64,000 nucleotides of DNA, from contig NZ_SRRO01000001.1 of the NCBI RefSeq assembly GCF_004785795.1, positions 1,302,001-1,366,000 on the forward strand. The letters run 5' to 3'. The first letter of the stretch is position 1, and each line of letters opens with the position of its first letter. Position numbers and translations under genes: made by a program. Origin of the DNA: Nocardioides eburneiflavus. Its GTDB lineage: Bacteria > Actinomycetota > Actinomycetes > Propionibacteriales > Nocardioidaceae. The notes under the pieces are model-generated. The model was given only the letters and a program-made list of their open reading frames with translations. It did no database searches and was not told where the DNA came from. This document shows positions 32,297 to 41,388 of this stretch, in pieces.

Positions 32297-32863
32297 CTAG
32301 GCCGGGCCGGACGCCCCCACGGCCAGCGCCACGACGGCAGCCGCGCCTTGCACGTCGGGTGTTGCACCGCCGGCACGGCGCGCGTTGGCGTGGTCGAGCA
32401 TGACCGACACGAAGGTCTCCGCGGCCTGGCGGCGCAGGGTCTTCGTCAGGGTCCACTCGACCGCCTGGTCCAGCGCCGACTCGGTCAGCTCCACGAGCGA
32501 CCGACGCAGCCGGTGCAGGTGGTCGCGAACCTGCTCGTGCGTGCCGCTCTCGCGGAAGACGATGGTCCGCAGCACCAGGGAGTCGTGGCTGTCGAGTCCG
32601 AGGCGGCGGTGCAGGGCGAGCAACGACCCGGCCGGGTCCCCGCGACGTACGACGTCGGTGACCGTGTCCGTGGTCGGCACGGGCAGCCGCTCCTGCAGCA
32701 GGGTGAGCAGCAGGTCGATCTTGCGCGGGAAGTAGTAGAAGACCAGGCCCTTGGGCACCCTGGCGGCCTCCGCCACGCGAGCCGTGGGCGTCGCGTCGAA
32801 GCCGTCCTCGGCGAAGAGCTCCTCGGCCGCGTCGAGGATGCGCGTGCGGCGGTCGTCGGCCAT
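32297..32863 (-). CDS. TetR-family transcriptional regulator
   Basis: A 188-residue repressor. The N-terminal helix-turn-helix is RRTRILDAAEELFAEDGFDA then ARVAEAARVPKGLVFYYFPR, followed by an all-alpha ligand-binding domain. The ligand is not predictable. It lies downstream of the SPW gene on the same strand, separated by a hairpin terminator. Its C-terminal half (FVSVMLDHANARRAGGATPD) is not diagnostic. The target may be its own gene or a distant one. Confidence 0.87.
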   Translation of the reverse strand: MADDRRTRILDAAEELFAEDGFDATPTARVAEAARVPKGLVFYYFPRKIDLLLTLLQERLPVPTTDTVTDVVRRGDPAGSLLALHRRLGLDSHDSLVLRTIVFRESGTHEQVRDHLHRLRRSLVELTESALDQAVEWTLTKTLRRQAAETFVSVMLDHANARRAGGATPDVQGAAAVVALAVGASGPA

Positions 32864-32906
32864 GGGCTGTTCCTGGGGTGTCGGGTCGGCGGAGGGGCAC
32901 GAGGCA

Positions 32907-32935
32907 CGGGCAGGCCGCCCTCCGCGACCTGCCCG
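32907..32935 (-). terminator. Hairpin after the SPW gene
   Basis: CGGGCAGG and CCTGCCCG pair perfectly over 8 bases with a 13-base loop. It lies 20 bases after the SPW-protein stop on the minus strand and before the TetR start. Confidence 0.6.
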
Positions 32936-32954
32936 GCGTCGACCTCCGCCACTG

Positions 32955-33314
32955 CTAGTGCGGGATCGCGCGGTGATGCATCCTCTCCTCGACCTGGGGC
33001 ACGGTCAGCAGGCCGGCGATCACTGCGACGGCACCGACGATCCATGCCGTCACGGCGACGTCGTTGTCGGTGCTGGCGATGTCCATCGCCCACGGCGACC
33101 CGACGAACAGCGCGCCGAGGAGCACCAGGGCGTACCCGCTCATCTTCTCCTCGGCCTCGGCCATCGCGCCCAGCGCGACCACTGCGGTGACGATCCCCAG
33201 GATCACCATCGTCCAGGTCGCGGTGTCGTCCATCTCGATGACGAGCGGTGACAGGGCTGCGGCGGCGCCGGCCACTGCCGCCGCCCAGAGCTGCCATCGC
33301 GTCCACTTCTCCAT
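32955..33314 (-). CDS. SPW-repeat membrane protein
   Basis: A 119-residue protein with four hydrophobic helices. ATG 33314 (MEKWTRWQLW) has GAGGAACC upstream. Two SPW-type repeats are visible, LSPLVIEMDDTATWTMVILG and the second GSPWAMDIASTDNDVAVTAW, each with the Ser-Pro-Trp/Leu turn before a helix pair. The family is found in bacterial membranes and has no established function. It is divergent from clpB; the shared 214 bp contains a HAIR element, so heat-shock co-regulation is possible. Confidence 0.85.
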   Translation of the reverse strand: MEKWTRWQLWAAAVAGAAAALSPLVIEMDDTATWTMVILGIVTAVVALGAMAEAEEKMSGYALVLLGALFVGSPWAMDIASTDNDVAVTAWIVGAVAVIAGLLTVPQVEERMHHRAIPH

Positions 33315-33443
33315 CAGTGGTTCCTCGCTCTCTGCGCTCGGACCCGTCGCTACCAAGGCGGATCGTTCACGCTCAGGGTGCGCCTTGATTGACCGCCCGG
33401 TCAAGACCCGCGCCGCGGCAGTTCCTGGTGCGCCGAAATTTCC

Positions 33444-33470
33444 GAAGTTGAGGGGAATCGACTCAACTTC
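33444..33470. promoter_or_regulatory. HAIR element (HspR operator) upstream of clpB
   Basis: GAAGTTGAG (33444-33452) and CTCAACTTC (33462-33470) are perfect inverted repeats. The inner TTGAG-N9-CTCAA has the exact spacing of the HAIR consensus CTTGAGT-N7-ACTCAAG bound by HspR. It precedes clpB, a classic HspR target. Extra TTGAG half-sites overlap the clpB ribosome binding site. Confidence 0.85.
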
Positions 33471-33528
33471 TGGCGCGTTGACCCGGTACGGACCACAGTG
33501 GTCCCAGCGAACCCATGGAGGAGTTGAG

Positions 33529-36117
33529 TTGAGCGCGTTCGGTGCCGAGAAGTTCACCACCCGCAGCCGCGAGGTCGTCGAGGCTGCCCAGCTGGCCGCC
33601 ACCACCGGCGGCAACACCCACACCGAGCCCATCCACCTGCTCGTCGCCCTGCTCAAGCAGGAGGACGGCACCAGCCGCAGCCTCGTGCAGAAGGCAGGCG
33701 TCGACCCGGCCACGCTGCTCGCGCAGGCCGAGCGCGTGCAGCAGCAGCTGCCCCGCGCCACCGGCTCGACCGTCCAGCAGCCCAGCGCGTCAGCGGCGCT
33801 GACCCGCGTCCTCGCCTCCTCCCTCGACCTCGCCGGGTCGATGAAGGACGACTACGTCGCCACCGACCACCTGCTCGTCGCGACCGCGACCGTCGAGTCG
33901 CCCGCCCAGAAGGTGCTCGCCGACGCCGGCCTCACCGCCGACGGCCTGCGCGAGGCGATCACCGCCGTCCGCGGCAACCGGCGCGTGACCAGCGAGTCCG
34001 CCGAGGCGTCGTACGAGTCGCTGGAGAAGTACTCCGTCGACCTCACCCAGGCTGCCGAGGACGGCCGGCTCGACCCGGTCATCGGCCGTGACGCCGAGAT
34101 CCGCCGCGTCATCCAGGTGCTCTCGCGCCGCACCAAGAACAACCCCGTCCTCATCGGTGAGCCCGGCGTCGGCAAGACCGCCGTCGTCGAGGGGCTCGCC
34201 CAGCGCGTCGTCGCCGGCGACGTGCCCGACTCGCTCAAGGGCCGCCGCGTGCTGAGCCTCGACCTCGCCGCCATGGTCGCCGGTGCGAAGTACCGCGGCG
34301 AGTTCGAGGAGCGGCTCAAGGCCGTCCTCGAGGAGATCAAGGACGCCGGCGGGCAGGTCATCACCTTCATCGACGAGCTCCACACGGTCGTCGGCGCGGG
34401 TGCCGGCGGCGACTCCGCGATGGACGCCGGCAACATGCTCAAGCCGATGCTCGCTCGTGGCGAGCTGCACATGATCGGTGCGACCACGCTCGACGAGTAC
34501 CGCGAGCGCATCGAGAAGGACCCCGCGCTCGAGCGCCGCTTCCAGCAGGTCTTCGTCGGCGAGCCCTCGGTCGAGGACACCATCCAGATCCTGCGCGGCA
34601 TCCAGGAGAAGTACGAGGCCCACCACGGCGTACGCATCACCGACGCCGCGCTCGTCGCCGCCGCCACGCTGTCCGACCGCTACATCACCGGCCGCCAGCT
34701 GCCGGACAAGGCGATCGACCTCATCGACGAGGCGTCCTCGCGGCTGCGGATGGAGCACGAGTCCTCGCCCGAGGAGATCGACGTGCTGCGGCGCCAGGTC
34801 GAGCGGCTCAAGATGGAGGAGTTCGCGCTCGACAAGGAGACCGACCCCGCCTCGGCGGAGCGGCTCGAGGTGCTGCGCAAGGACCTCGCCGACAAGGAGG
34901 AGGAGCTGCGCGGGCTCGAGACCCGCTGGGAGCGCGAGAAGGACCAGCTCCAGGGCGAGGGCGAGCTGCGTCGCCAGCTCGACCAGCTCAAGATCGAGGC
35001 CGAGAAGAAGCTGCGCGAGGGTGACCTCGCCGGCGCCTCGGAGATCCAGTACGGCCAGATCCCGGCGCTCGAGAAGCAGATCGCCGAGGTCGAGAAGGCC
35101 GAGGCCGCCGACATCGAGCCGCTCGTCGGCGAGGAGGTCGGTGCGGAGCAGATCGCCGACGTCGTCGAGGCGTGGACCGGCATCCCCACCGGCAAGATGC
35201 TCCAGGGCGAGACCGCCAAGCTGCTGGAGATGGAGTCCGTCATCGGCGAGCGCCTCATCGGCCAGGCGGAGGCCGTGACCGCGGTCAGCGACGCCGTACG
35301 CCGCTCGCGAGCCGGCATCTCCGACCCCAACCGGCCGACCGGCTCGTTCCTGTTCCTCGGCCCCACCGGCACGGGCAAGACCGAGCTGGCGAAGGCGCTG
35401 GCCGACTTCCTCTTCGACGACGAGCGCGCGATCGTGCGCATCGACATGAGCGAGTACAGCGAGAAGCACTCGGTCTCGCGGCTCGTCGGGGCGCCTCCCG
35501 GCTACGTCGGCTACGACGAGGGCGGGCAGCTCACCGAGGCCGTACGCCGCCGGCCCTACAGCGTGGTGCTGCTCGACGAGGTCGAGAAGGCGCACCCGGA
35601 GGTCTTCGACATCCTGCTCCAGGTGCTCGACGACGGCCGGCTCACCGACGGGCAGGGCCGCACGGTCGACTTCCGCAACACGCTGCTGATCCTCACGTCC
35701 AACCTCGGCTCGCACTTCCTGGTCGACCCGATCCTCGAGCCGGTGGCCAAGAAGGAGTCGGTGATGGGCGTGGTGCGCGCGCACTTCAAGCCCGAGTTCC
35801 TCAACCGGCTCGACGAGGTCGTGATGTTCGAGGCGCTGTCCAAGGACGACCTCGCCCACATCGTCGACCTGCAGCTCGCGCTGCTGGAGAAGCGGCTCGC
35901 CGTCCGGCGGATCACGATCTCGGTGACCGACGCGGCACGCGCCTGGCTGGCCGAGACCGGCTACGACCCGGCGTACGGCGCCCGGCCCCTGCGGCGGCTG
36001 ATCCAGTCCGCCATCGGCGACCCGCTCGCCCGGCTGCTGATCGCCGGCCAGGTCACCGACGGCGGTGCGGTGACGGTCGACGTCGGCGACGACGGGTTGT
36101 CACTCCTCGCTGGTTGA
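33529..36117 (+). CDS. clpB: ATP-dependent disaggregase ClpB
   Basis: An 862-residue Hsp100 chaperone that pulls proteins out of aggregates together with DnaK. Clp-N repeats lie at 1-150. The first AAA+ module has Walker A GEPGVGKT (about 210). A coiled-coil middle domain (about 400-520, rich in [13 protein letters not shown] heptads) marks ClpB rather than ClpA/C. The second AAA+ has GPTGTGKT (about 611), and the D2-small domain is at the end. Translation starts at TTG 33529, since GGAGGAG lies directly upstream and no better start aligns with the family. A HAIR element upstream predicts repression by HspR. Confidence 0.95.
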   Translation: MSAFGAEKFTTRSREVVEAAQLAATTGGNTHTEPIHLLVALLKQEDGTSRSLVQKAGVDPATLLAQAERVQQQLPRATGSTVQQPSASAALTRVLASSLDLAGSMKDDYVATDHLLVATATVESPAQKVLADAGLTADGLREAITAVRGNRRVTSESAEASYESLEKYSVDLTQAAEDGRLDPVIGRDAEIRRVIQVLSRRTKNNPVLIGEPGVGKTAVVEGLAQRVVAGDVPDSLKGRRVLSLDLAAMVAGAKYRGEFEERLKAVLEEIKDAGGQVITFIDELHTVVGAGAGGDSAMDAGNMLKPMLARGELHMIGATTLDEYRERIEKDPALERRFQQVFVGEPSVEDTIQILRGIQEKYEAHHGVRITDAALVAAATLSDRYITGRQLPDKAIDLIDEASSRLRMEHESSPEEIDVLRRQVERLKMEEFALDKETDPASAERLEVLRKDLADKEEELRGLETRWEREKDQLQGEGELRRQLDQLKIEAEKKLREGDLAGASEIQYGQIPALEKQIAEVEKAEAADIEPLVGEEVGAEQIADVVEAWTGIPTGKMLQGETAKLLEMESVIGERLIGQAEAVTAVSDAVRRSRAGISDPNRPTGSFLFLGPTGTGKTELAKALADFLFDDERAIVRIDMSEYSEKHSVSRLVGAPPGYVGYDEGGQLTEAVRRRPYSVVLLDEVEKAHPEVFDILLQVLDDGRLTDGQGRTVDFRNTLLILTSNLGSHFLVDPILEPVAKKESVMGVVRAHFKPEFLNRLDEVVMFEALSKDDLAHIVDLQLALLEKRLAVRRITISVTDAARAWLAETGYDPAYGARPLRRLIQSAIGDPLARLLIAGQVTDGGAVTVDVGDDGLSLLAG

Positions 36118-36119
36118 CG

Positions 36120-36578
36120 TCAGCTGACGGGCCCGTCCCAGTCCCAGTGCGGCATCGTCAGGTCGTCGGGGACGTCGTCCGCGGAGTCGGGCCATGCCTG
36201 GAACGGCCCGGTCGCCGCCCACGCGACGTAGGCGGCGACCGCCCGGCGTACCTCCGGGTCGTCGGGCACCCCGGCCTCGTCGAACGAGTCGACCACGCAC
36301 TGGGCGAAGCGGGGACCGGCCTCGACGGCGTACTCGCCCTCGCCTGCGTGCAGCCGCTGCACGTGCGACTCGCTGCCGCCCCACTCGGCGGTGTACGTCG
36401 GCGGACCGCCGAGGGCCTCGGCCCAGTAGGCCGCCAGCCGCTCCGTGTGGTCGGGCTGGTTGTCGGCGTGGGAGAACGGGTGGTTGAGCAACGGGTCGGC
36501 CAGGCAGCGCTGGTGGGTCGCCTCGGCCAGCCGTACGAAGACCGCCATGCCGCCTGCCGCCTCGTAGATCGTGGTCAC
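36120..36578 (-). CDS. Group II truncated haemoglobin
   Basis: A 152-residue globin from GTG 36578 (TTIYEAAGG). Typical group II features are ADPLLNHPFSHADNQPDHTE, WAEALGGPPTYTAEWGG, the proximal histidine in SHVQRLHAGEG and a Trp at G8 (VAWAATGPFQAW). These proteins bind O2 or NO and are linked to nitrosative or oxidative stress protection. The gene converges with clpB, leaving 2 bases between the stops. It is divergent from a CPBP protease gene across a long inverted repeat. Confidence 0.88.
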   Translation of the reverse strand: MTTIYEAAGGMAVFVRLAEATHQRCLADPLLNHPFSHADNQPDHTERLAAYWAEALGGPPTYTAEWGGSESHVQRLHAGEGEYAVEAGPRFAQCVVDSFDEAGVPDDPEVRRAVAAYVAWAATGPFQAWPDSADDVPDDLTMPHWDWDGPVS

Positions 36579-36590
36579 CCTGTCGATCGT

Positions 36591-36677
36591 CGTAGACGCG
36601 CGGACAGAAGTCGACAGGTGCGGTGCGGCCACGCGTGAGCCACCGGCCGCGGGAGCACTTCTGCCCGCGCGTCTACG
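36591..36677. promoter_or_regulatory. 21-bp near-perfect inverted repeat in divergent promoter region
   Basis: Arms 36591-36611 and 36657-36677 match in 20 of 21 positions; the outer part reads CGTAGACGCGCGG and the inner part CAGAAGT. A 45-base centre separates them. The repeat fills the 148 bp between the globin gene and the CPBP gene, with one arm close to each start. Confidence 0.65.
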
Positions 36678-36726
36678 AGCAGGGGTTCTCAGCACTGGCT
36701 CAGCCCGCTGGGGGATGCTGTCTCCC

Positions 36727-37557
36727 GTGACGACGACCACCGACGTACGCCCGTGGTGGCGGCTGCGGGACACCCCGGTCCCCGGCGGCGTCCCCGACCT
36801 GGCGAAGGCGCTGCTGTGGACCGAGCTCGCGCTCGTGCTGCTGGTCTCGCTCGGCCGGTCGGCCGTCTACTCCATCGTCAGCATCATCTCGGCGCTGACC
36901 GCGCCCGGGCCGCTGTCGGCGCAGGCGGCGAACCTCAACAACTCGCTCGCCCCCGACCGGCCGTGGCTCGACCTGACCTACCAGCTGTTGCGGATCGCGT
37001 TCGCGCTCGTGCCGGTCGCCCTCGCGGCGTACCTCCTCGTCCGCTCCGGCACCCGGCTCAAGGAGGTGTGGGCGCGCGACGGCGGCTGGAGCACGCTCGG
37101 CGACTGGGGGCGCGGCGCGCTGCTCGCAGCCGGGGTGGGCTCGGTGGGCGTGGTGTTCTACCTCGCGACCTACGCCCTCGGGACCAACCTCACCGTCGTC
37201 GCGCAATCGCTGCCGGGGGAGTGGTGGCAGGTGCCGGTGCTCGTCCTCGCGGCCGCGGAGAACGCCGTGCTCGAGGAGCTCGTCGTGCTCGGCTTCGTGC
37301 AGGTGCGGCTGCGGCAGATCGGCTTCGGCGACACCGCGGCGATCGGCCTCGCGGCGCTGCTTCGAGGCAGCTACCACCTCTACCAGGGCCTCGGCGGCTT
37401 CGTCGGCAACCTCGCGATGGGGCTGCTCTTCGGCTGGCTCTTCCGGCGCTGGGGGCGGGTGATGCCCTTCGTGGTCGCGCACACGCTGCTCGACGTGGGC
37501 GCGTTCGTGGGGTACGCCGCGCTCGCCGGGCGGGTCGACTGGCTGCCGACCCTGTGA
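36727..37557 (+). CDS. CPBP-family intramembrane metalloprotease
   Basis: About 276 residues with eight or so hydrophobic helices. The three CPBP/Abi motifs are present: ENAVLEELVVLGFVQVRLRQ (EExxxR type), a histidine in RGSYHLYQGLGGF and VVAHTLLDVGAF. These form a membrane-embedded glutamate/histidine active site related to CAAX prenyl proteases; bacterial roles include bacteriocin self-immunity and regulation. GTG 36727 is used; ATG 36715 is an in-frame alternative. It converges with the secreted peptidase gene. Confidence 0.87.
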   Translation: MTTTTDVRPWWRLRDTPVPGGVPDLAKALLWTELALVLLVSLGRSAVYSIVSIISALTAPGPLSAQAANLNNSLAPDRPWLDLTYQLLRIAFALVPVALAAYLLVRSGTRLKEVWARDGGWSTLGDWGRGALLAAGVGSVGVVFYLATYALGTNLTVVAQSLPGEWWQVPVLVLAAAENAVLEELVVLGFVQVRLRQIGFGDTAAIGLAALLRGSYHLYQGLGGFVGNLAMGLLFGWLFRRWGRVMPFVVAHTLLDVGAFVGYAALAGRVDWLPTL

Positions 37558-37576
37558 CCCGCCCGGCGAGCCCGCG

Positions 37577-39427
37577 TCAGCGGCGGACCTTGACCTTTTT
37601 GGAGGTCCGCGTCGCCTTCTCGTAGCCCTTCTTCCTGGTCGTGACCCGGACCGAGATCTTCTTGCCGCGGTCCTTGGCCCGCAGGCGGTAGGTGGCCTTC
37701 TTGGCCCCCTTGATCTTCTTTCCGTTCTTCAGCCACTGGTAGCGCACCTTGACGCTCTTCTTGGCCGGCTTGGGCTTCCAGCCCTTGATCTTCACCGACA
37801 GGACCCGCCCGGCGCGCGGCGTGCCGCGGAGCTTGGGTCGCGACGTCCAGAAGAGCGCCTTGCCGACCACGACCGGGGCCGAGGACGCCGCCACGGGTGC
37901 GTAGTAGGGAGCCGAGCCGGTGACCTGGAGGCTCAGGGTGCGACCGATGTCCCCGCGGGACAGCTTGAAGCTGGCGGTGGTGGCACCCGCCACGGGAACG
38001 CCGTCGAGGAACCACTGGTAGCCCAGCGCCACTGCCGGGGCCCACGGGGTGGTGGCCGCGGTGACCGTCCTGCCGGACCGGGCCTGGCCGCCCATCGCGA
38101 CGGCGCCGGGGTAGATCTGCGACTGGCGGTAGTTGGCGACGGCGACGGCCTGCTCCTGGGCCGCGAGCGCGTTGAACGCGGCAGCCGTGCCGGTGGGTCG
38201 GCCGTTGCGGCTGACGTTGGGGTTGGAGAAGTTGCCGATGCGCACGCACTCGGGGCAGCTGTTCGGGTAGGACATCACCGTCAGGAAGTTGCCGGCGACG
38301 TCGACGTAGCCCCGGGCGTACGACTTGCCACCGCTCGGCGGCGAGGACGCGCCGGCGTCGTGGTCGGCGCTCAGGTTGTGGCCGATCTCGTGGGCGAAGG
38401 TGAGGTTGCCGGTGGCGCACTTGTCGGCCCAGAGGACCGTCCAGGCAGCAGTCTCGGGGTCGTGCTCCGGCTGGGTGCCGCCCAGCGAGCCGAGCCCGCA
38501 GAACGAGCCCGACGGGTACGCGCCACCGAGCCAGAGGCTGACCAGGTCGGCGTGGGTCTCCTCACGCAGCGCCTGTGCCTCGTCGAAGACGCCGTCGCCG
38601 GGCTTGGCGAGCGCGTAGTAGTTGGTCGTCAGCGAGGACGACGGGGTCGCGGCGACCTGGCGGGTGCCCACCAGTCGCACCTGGGTGGGGACGCCGGACG
38701 CCGTGAGGGCCTGGTTGGTCTGGGTGATGCCGAGGACGAACTGCGCCTGCATCGCCTCGGCGCCGCCGACCGTCCCCGGCAGGTTCGCCGGGTAGACGAT
38801 GGCCACGTCGACGACCGACGGGGCGTCCGCGGCGACCGGCGCCTGGCCCGCGGCCGGGGCCGGCGTGGACGGGGCGTCACCCGCGGGCGCCGCGTGGTCG
38901 GCCCCGTCGGCGTGCTCGCCGTCCGCGGCGCGGACGTCGATCGCGTCGTCGCCGGGCTGCGGCATCGCCGGGATCTCGACGACCTCGTAGTCGCCGCCGC
39001 GGGTGGTGCTCACCTCGAAGGCGCCGTCGGCGGCCGAGGTGACGCTCAGGTGGGCGACGCCGTCGACCTCGGCGGCAGCGAAGGTGCCGAGGGAGCCGAC
39101 GACCGAGCCGGTCCACGACGTGACGCCGTCGACGGAGGTGCGGCCGTCGATCGCGGCGGTGACGGTGGTGTCGTCGAACAGCGTCAGGCTCACGCGGTCG
39201 CCGGCGCGTACGTCGCGCAGCGCTGCCGCGTCGACGCGGACGGAGCGCGATCGGGCTCCGTCGGGCGCCTCGGCGCCGCGGGTGGCCGGAGCGGCGCTCA
39301 GCAGCTCGACGGTGCGGGTCTTCTCCTCGGCCGTGGCGACGGCCGTGGTCACGGGCGCCGTGGTCACGGCGAGCGCGATCGCACAGAGGCCGGCGACGCC
39401 GGTGAACTTCTGGCGGGTGGTGGTCAT
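37577..39427 (-). CDS. Secreted reprolysin-like metzincin peptidase
   Basis: A 616-residue exported protein. The signal peptide is MTTTRQKFTGVAGLCAIALA onward to AVATA. A propeptide-like region spans 35-200 with an acidic, Ala/Pro-rich linker. The catalytic zinc motif is HEIGHNLSADHD (about residue 345), and the Met-turn is VMSYPNSC. Cysteines FCGLG, KCATG and CPEC suggest disulphides. The C-terminal 180 residues form two Ig-like modules with Lys-rich strands (YQWLKNGKKIKGAKKATYRL), common in secreted Nocardioides proteins and perhaps cell-wall binding. The substrate is unknown. Confidence 0.87.
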   Translation of the reverse strand: MTTTRQKFTGVAGLCAIALAVTTAPVTTAVATAEEKTRTVELLSAAPATRGAEAPDGARSRSVRVDAAALRDVRAGDRVSLTLFDDTTVTAAIDGRTSVDGVTSWTGSVVGSLGTFAAAEVDGVAHLSVTSAADGAFEVSTTRGGDYEVVEIPAMPQPGDDAIDVRAADGEHADGADHAAPAGDAPSTPAPAAGQAPVAADAPSVVDVAIVYPANLPGTVGGAEAMQAQFVLGITQTNQALTASGVPTQVRLVGTRQVAATPSSSLTTNYYALAKPGDGVFDEAQALREETHADLVSLWLGGAYPSGSFCGLGSLGGTQPEHDPETAAWTVLWADKCATGNLTFAHEIGHNLSADHDAGASSPPSGGKSYARGYVDVAGNFLTVMSYPNSCPECVRIGNFSNPNVSRNGRPTGTAAAFNALAAQEQAVAVANYRQSQIYPGAVAMGGQARSGRTVTAATTPWAPAVALGYQWFLDGVPVAGATTASFKLSRGDIGRTLSLQVTGSAPYYAPVAASSAPVVVGKALFWTSRPKLRGTPRAGRVLSVKIKGWKPKPAKKSVKVRYQWLKNGKKIKGAKKATYRLRAKDRGKKISVRVTTRKKGYEKATRTSKKVKVRR

Positions 39428-39499
39428 GTGGGGTCCCCCTCGTTTGTTCCCGGCCCCCTTCGTGCCCCGGGTGGAGGCGGCCAAACCCGGATCGGCGGA

Positions 39500-39937
39500 C
39501 TACTCGCCGATCTCGACCTCTTCGCGCTCCCGCTCCTCCTCGACGCCCGTCCGTCGGCGACCGAGCAGGCCCCCGGCCCACAGCGCCCAGAGGACAAGGA
39601 CGGGCTGGAAGAACAGCCGGACGAACCGCGCGCGATCGGTGTCGAGGCCGAACGCGTCGGTGCCCTCGAGGTACTGCGCCACGTTGCCCGGGAAGATCGC
39701 GACGAAGAAGGCCGCGAGCAGCGCGCCGACCGTACGCCGGTGCCGGGGCAGCGCCACGAACGCACCGCCCAGCGCGATCTCGACGACGCCGGACCCGAGC
39801 ACGGTGAGGTCCTCGTCGACGGGGAACCAGTCCGGCACCTGCGCGCGGAACTCGTCGCGCTGCGTGGTCAGGTGCAGCACACCGGCGGTGACAAGGAAGC
39901 CGCCGAGGACGACGCGGCCGAGTGTCTGTGCCTTCAT
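39500..39937 (-). CDS. DoxX-like membrane protein
   Basis: A 145-residue four-helix membrane protein (LGRVVLGGFLVTAGVLHLTT; GSGVVEIALGGAFVALP; VGALLAAFFVAIFPGN; PVLVLWALWAGGLLG). The arrangement fits the DoxX/DUF4267-like group. The tail is strongly acidic (VEEEREREEVEIGE). It starts ten bases after the stop of the flavin oxidase gene and has no Shine-Dalgarno sequence, so it may be translated by reinitiation; GTG 39943 is an alternative start. The role is unknown. Confidence 0.72.
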   Translation of the reverse strand: MKAQTLGRVVLGGFLVTAGVLHLTTQRDEFRAQVPDWFPVDEDLTVLGSGVVEIALGGAFVALPRHRRTVGALLAAFFVAIFPGNVAQYLEGTDAFGLDTDRARFVRLFFQPVLVLWALWAGGLLGRRRTGVEEEREREEVEIGE

Positions 39938-39946
39938 GGGCACAGA

Positions 39947-41359
39947 CTAGGCGGGCGGCACCACGGCACCGGGGTTCATCAGGCCCGCGGGGTCGAGGGC
40001 CTGCTTGACCGCCCGCATCAGGTCGACCTCGACGTCGGACTTGTACGCCGCGGCGGCCGCGGCCTTCGTCCGGCCGAGGCCGTGCTCGGCGCTGATCGAC
40101 CCGTGGGCGGCCGCGACCGCGTCGTAGATCGCCGCCGTGAGGTCGCCCGCCGCCGCCCGGAGGTCGTCGTCGCGACCCACGGGCGCGTTGAGGTTGTAGT
40201 GGAGGTTGCCGTCGCCGACGTGGCCGTAGGTCACCGGCCGGACCCCGGGGAGGACCTCCTGCAGCCTCGGGCCCATCGCCTCGGTCCAGTCGGCGAGGTC
40301 GGCGATCGGCAGGGTGACGTCGTGCTTGAGGGTCGCACCCTCGACCTTCTGCACCTCGGAGATCCCCTCGCGCAGCGACCACAGGGCGCTGCGCTGGGCA
40401 GGGCTCCCCGCGATGGCCGCGTCGGTCGCCGTGCCGGCGTCGACGGCCTCGCCGAGCAGCGCCTCGAGCGTCGTGTCGAGGCCCTCGTCGGAGGCGGACC
40501 CGGCCAGCTCGACCAGGACGTACCAGTCGCTCGGCTCCGCGAGCGGGTCGACCGCCCCGGGCAGGTGGGCCAGGACGAGGTCGATCGCCTGCCGGTTGGC
40601 GATCTCGAAGGTCGACAGGTGCACGCCACCGTGCTGCTGCGCGGTGCCGAGCAGGGAGACCGCCGCGCCGACGGACGGCACCGCCACCCAGGCGGTGGCG
40701 TGCCGGGGCGTCGCCGGGAACAGCCGCAGGATCGCGCCGGTGATCACGCCGAGCGTGCCCTCGGAGCCGACGAAGAGCTGGGTCAGGTCGTAGCCGGTGT
40801 TGTCCTTGCGGAGACCGCGCAGCCCGTCCCACACCCGGCCGTCCGGCAGCACCACCTCGAGGCCGAGCACCAGCTCCCGCGTCATGCCGTAACGCAGCAC
40901 CGCGGTGCCGCCGGCGTTGGTGGCGAGGTTGCCGCCGATGGTGCAGCTGCCCTCGGATCCCAGCGACATGGGGAAGAGCCGCCCGGCCTGCTCGGCCGCG
41001 GCCTGCACGTCGGCGAGCACGACGCCCGCGTCGACGGTGATCGTGCCCGCGACCGGGTCGACGTCGCGCACCGACCGCATCCGCCCGAGCGAGAGCACCA
41101 CCGCGGTGCCCGACGCGTCCGGGACCCCGCCACCGACCAGCCCGGTGTTGCCGCCCTGCGGGACGACCGGCGTACGGGTCTCGGCGCACGCGCGCACGAC
41201 GGCGGCCACCTCGGCCGTCGAGCCGGGCCGCACCACCGCGAGCGCGCGCCCCTCGTGGACGCCGGTCCAGTCGACGACGTACGCCGCGACGTCGGCTGGC
41301 TCGGTGAGGACGTGGGCGTCGCCGACGGCCGTGCGCAGCCGCTCGAGCAGGTCGGTCAC
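39947..41359 (-). CDS. FAD-linked D-2-hydroxyacid oxidase/dehydrogenase (GlcD-like)
   Basis: A 470-residue flavoprotein of the D-lactate/glycolate oxidase/D-2-hydroxyglutarate dehydrogenase group. The PCMH FAD domain has VVPQGGNTGLVGGGVPDAS (about 68-86) and GSEGSCTIGGNLATNAGG. The C-terminal substrate domain has VTYGHVGDGNLHYNL (metal/substrate histidines) and SAEHGLGRTK. GTG 41359 is preceded by GAGGAGACCTCC. It would oxidise a D-2-hydroxy acid to a 2-oxo acid. The adjacent AEC transporter and divergent NAD-dependent hydroxyacid dehydrogenase suggest one organic-acid system. The substrate is undetermined. Confidence 0.88.
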   Translation of the reverse strand: MTDLLERLRTAVGDAHVLTEPADVAAYVVDWTGVHEGRALAVVRPGSTAEVAAVVRACAETRTPVVPQGGNTGLVGGGVPDASGTAVVLSLGRMRSVRDVDPVAGTITVDAGVVLADVQAAAEQAGRLFPMSLGSEGSCTIGGNLATNAGGTAVLRYGMTRELVLGLEVVLPDGRVWDGLRGLRKDNTGYDLTQLFVGSEGTLGVITGAILRLFPATPRHATAWVAVPSVGAAVSLLGTAQQHGGVHLSTFEIANRQAIDLVLAHLPGAVDPLAEPSDWYVLVELAGSASDEGLDTTLEALLGEAVDAGTATDAAIAGSPAQRSALWSLREGISEVQKVEGATLKHDVTLPIADLADWTEAMGPRLQEVLPGVRPVTYGHVGDGNLHYNLNAPVGRDDDLRAAAGDLTAAIYDAVAAAHGSISAEHGLGRTKAAAAAAYKSDVEVDLMRAVKQALDPAGLMNPGAVVPPA

Positions 41360-41388
41360 GGAGGTCTCCTCGGAGAGGGTCGGGGGTG

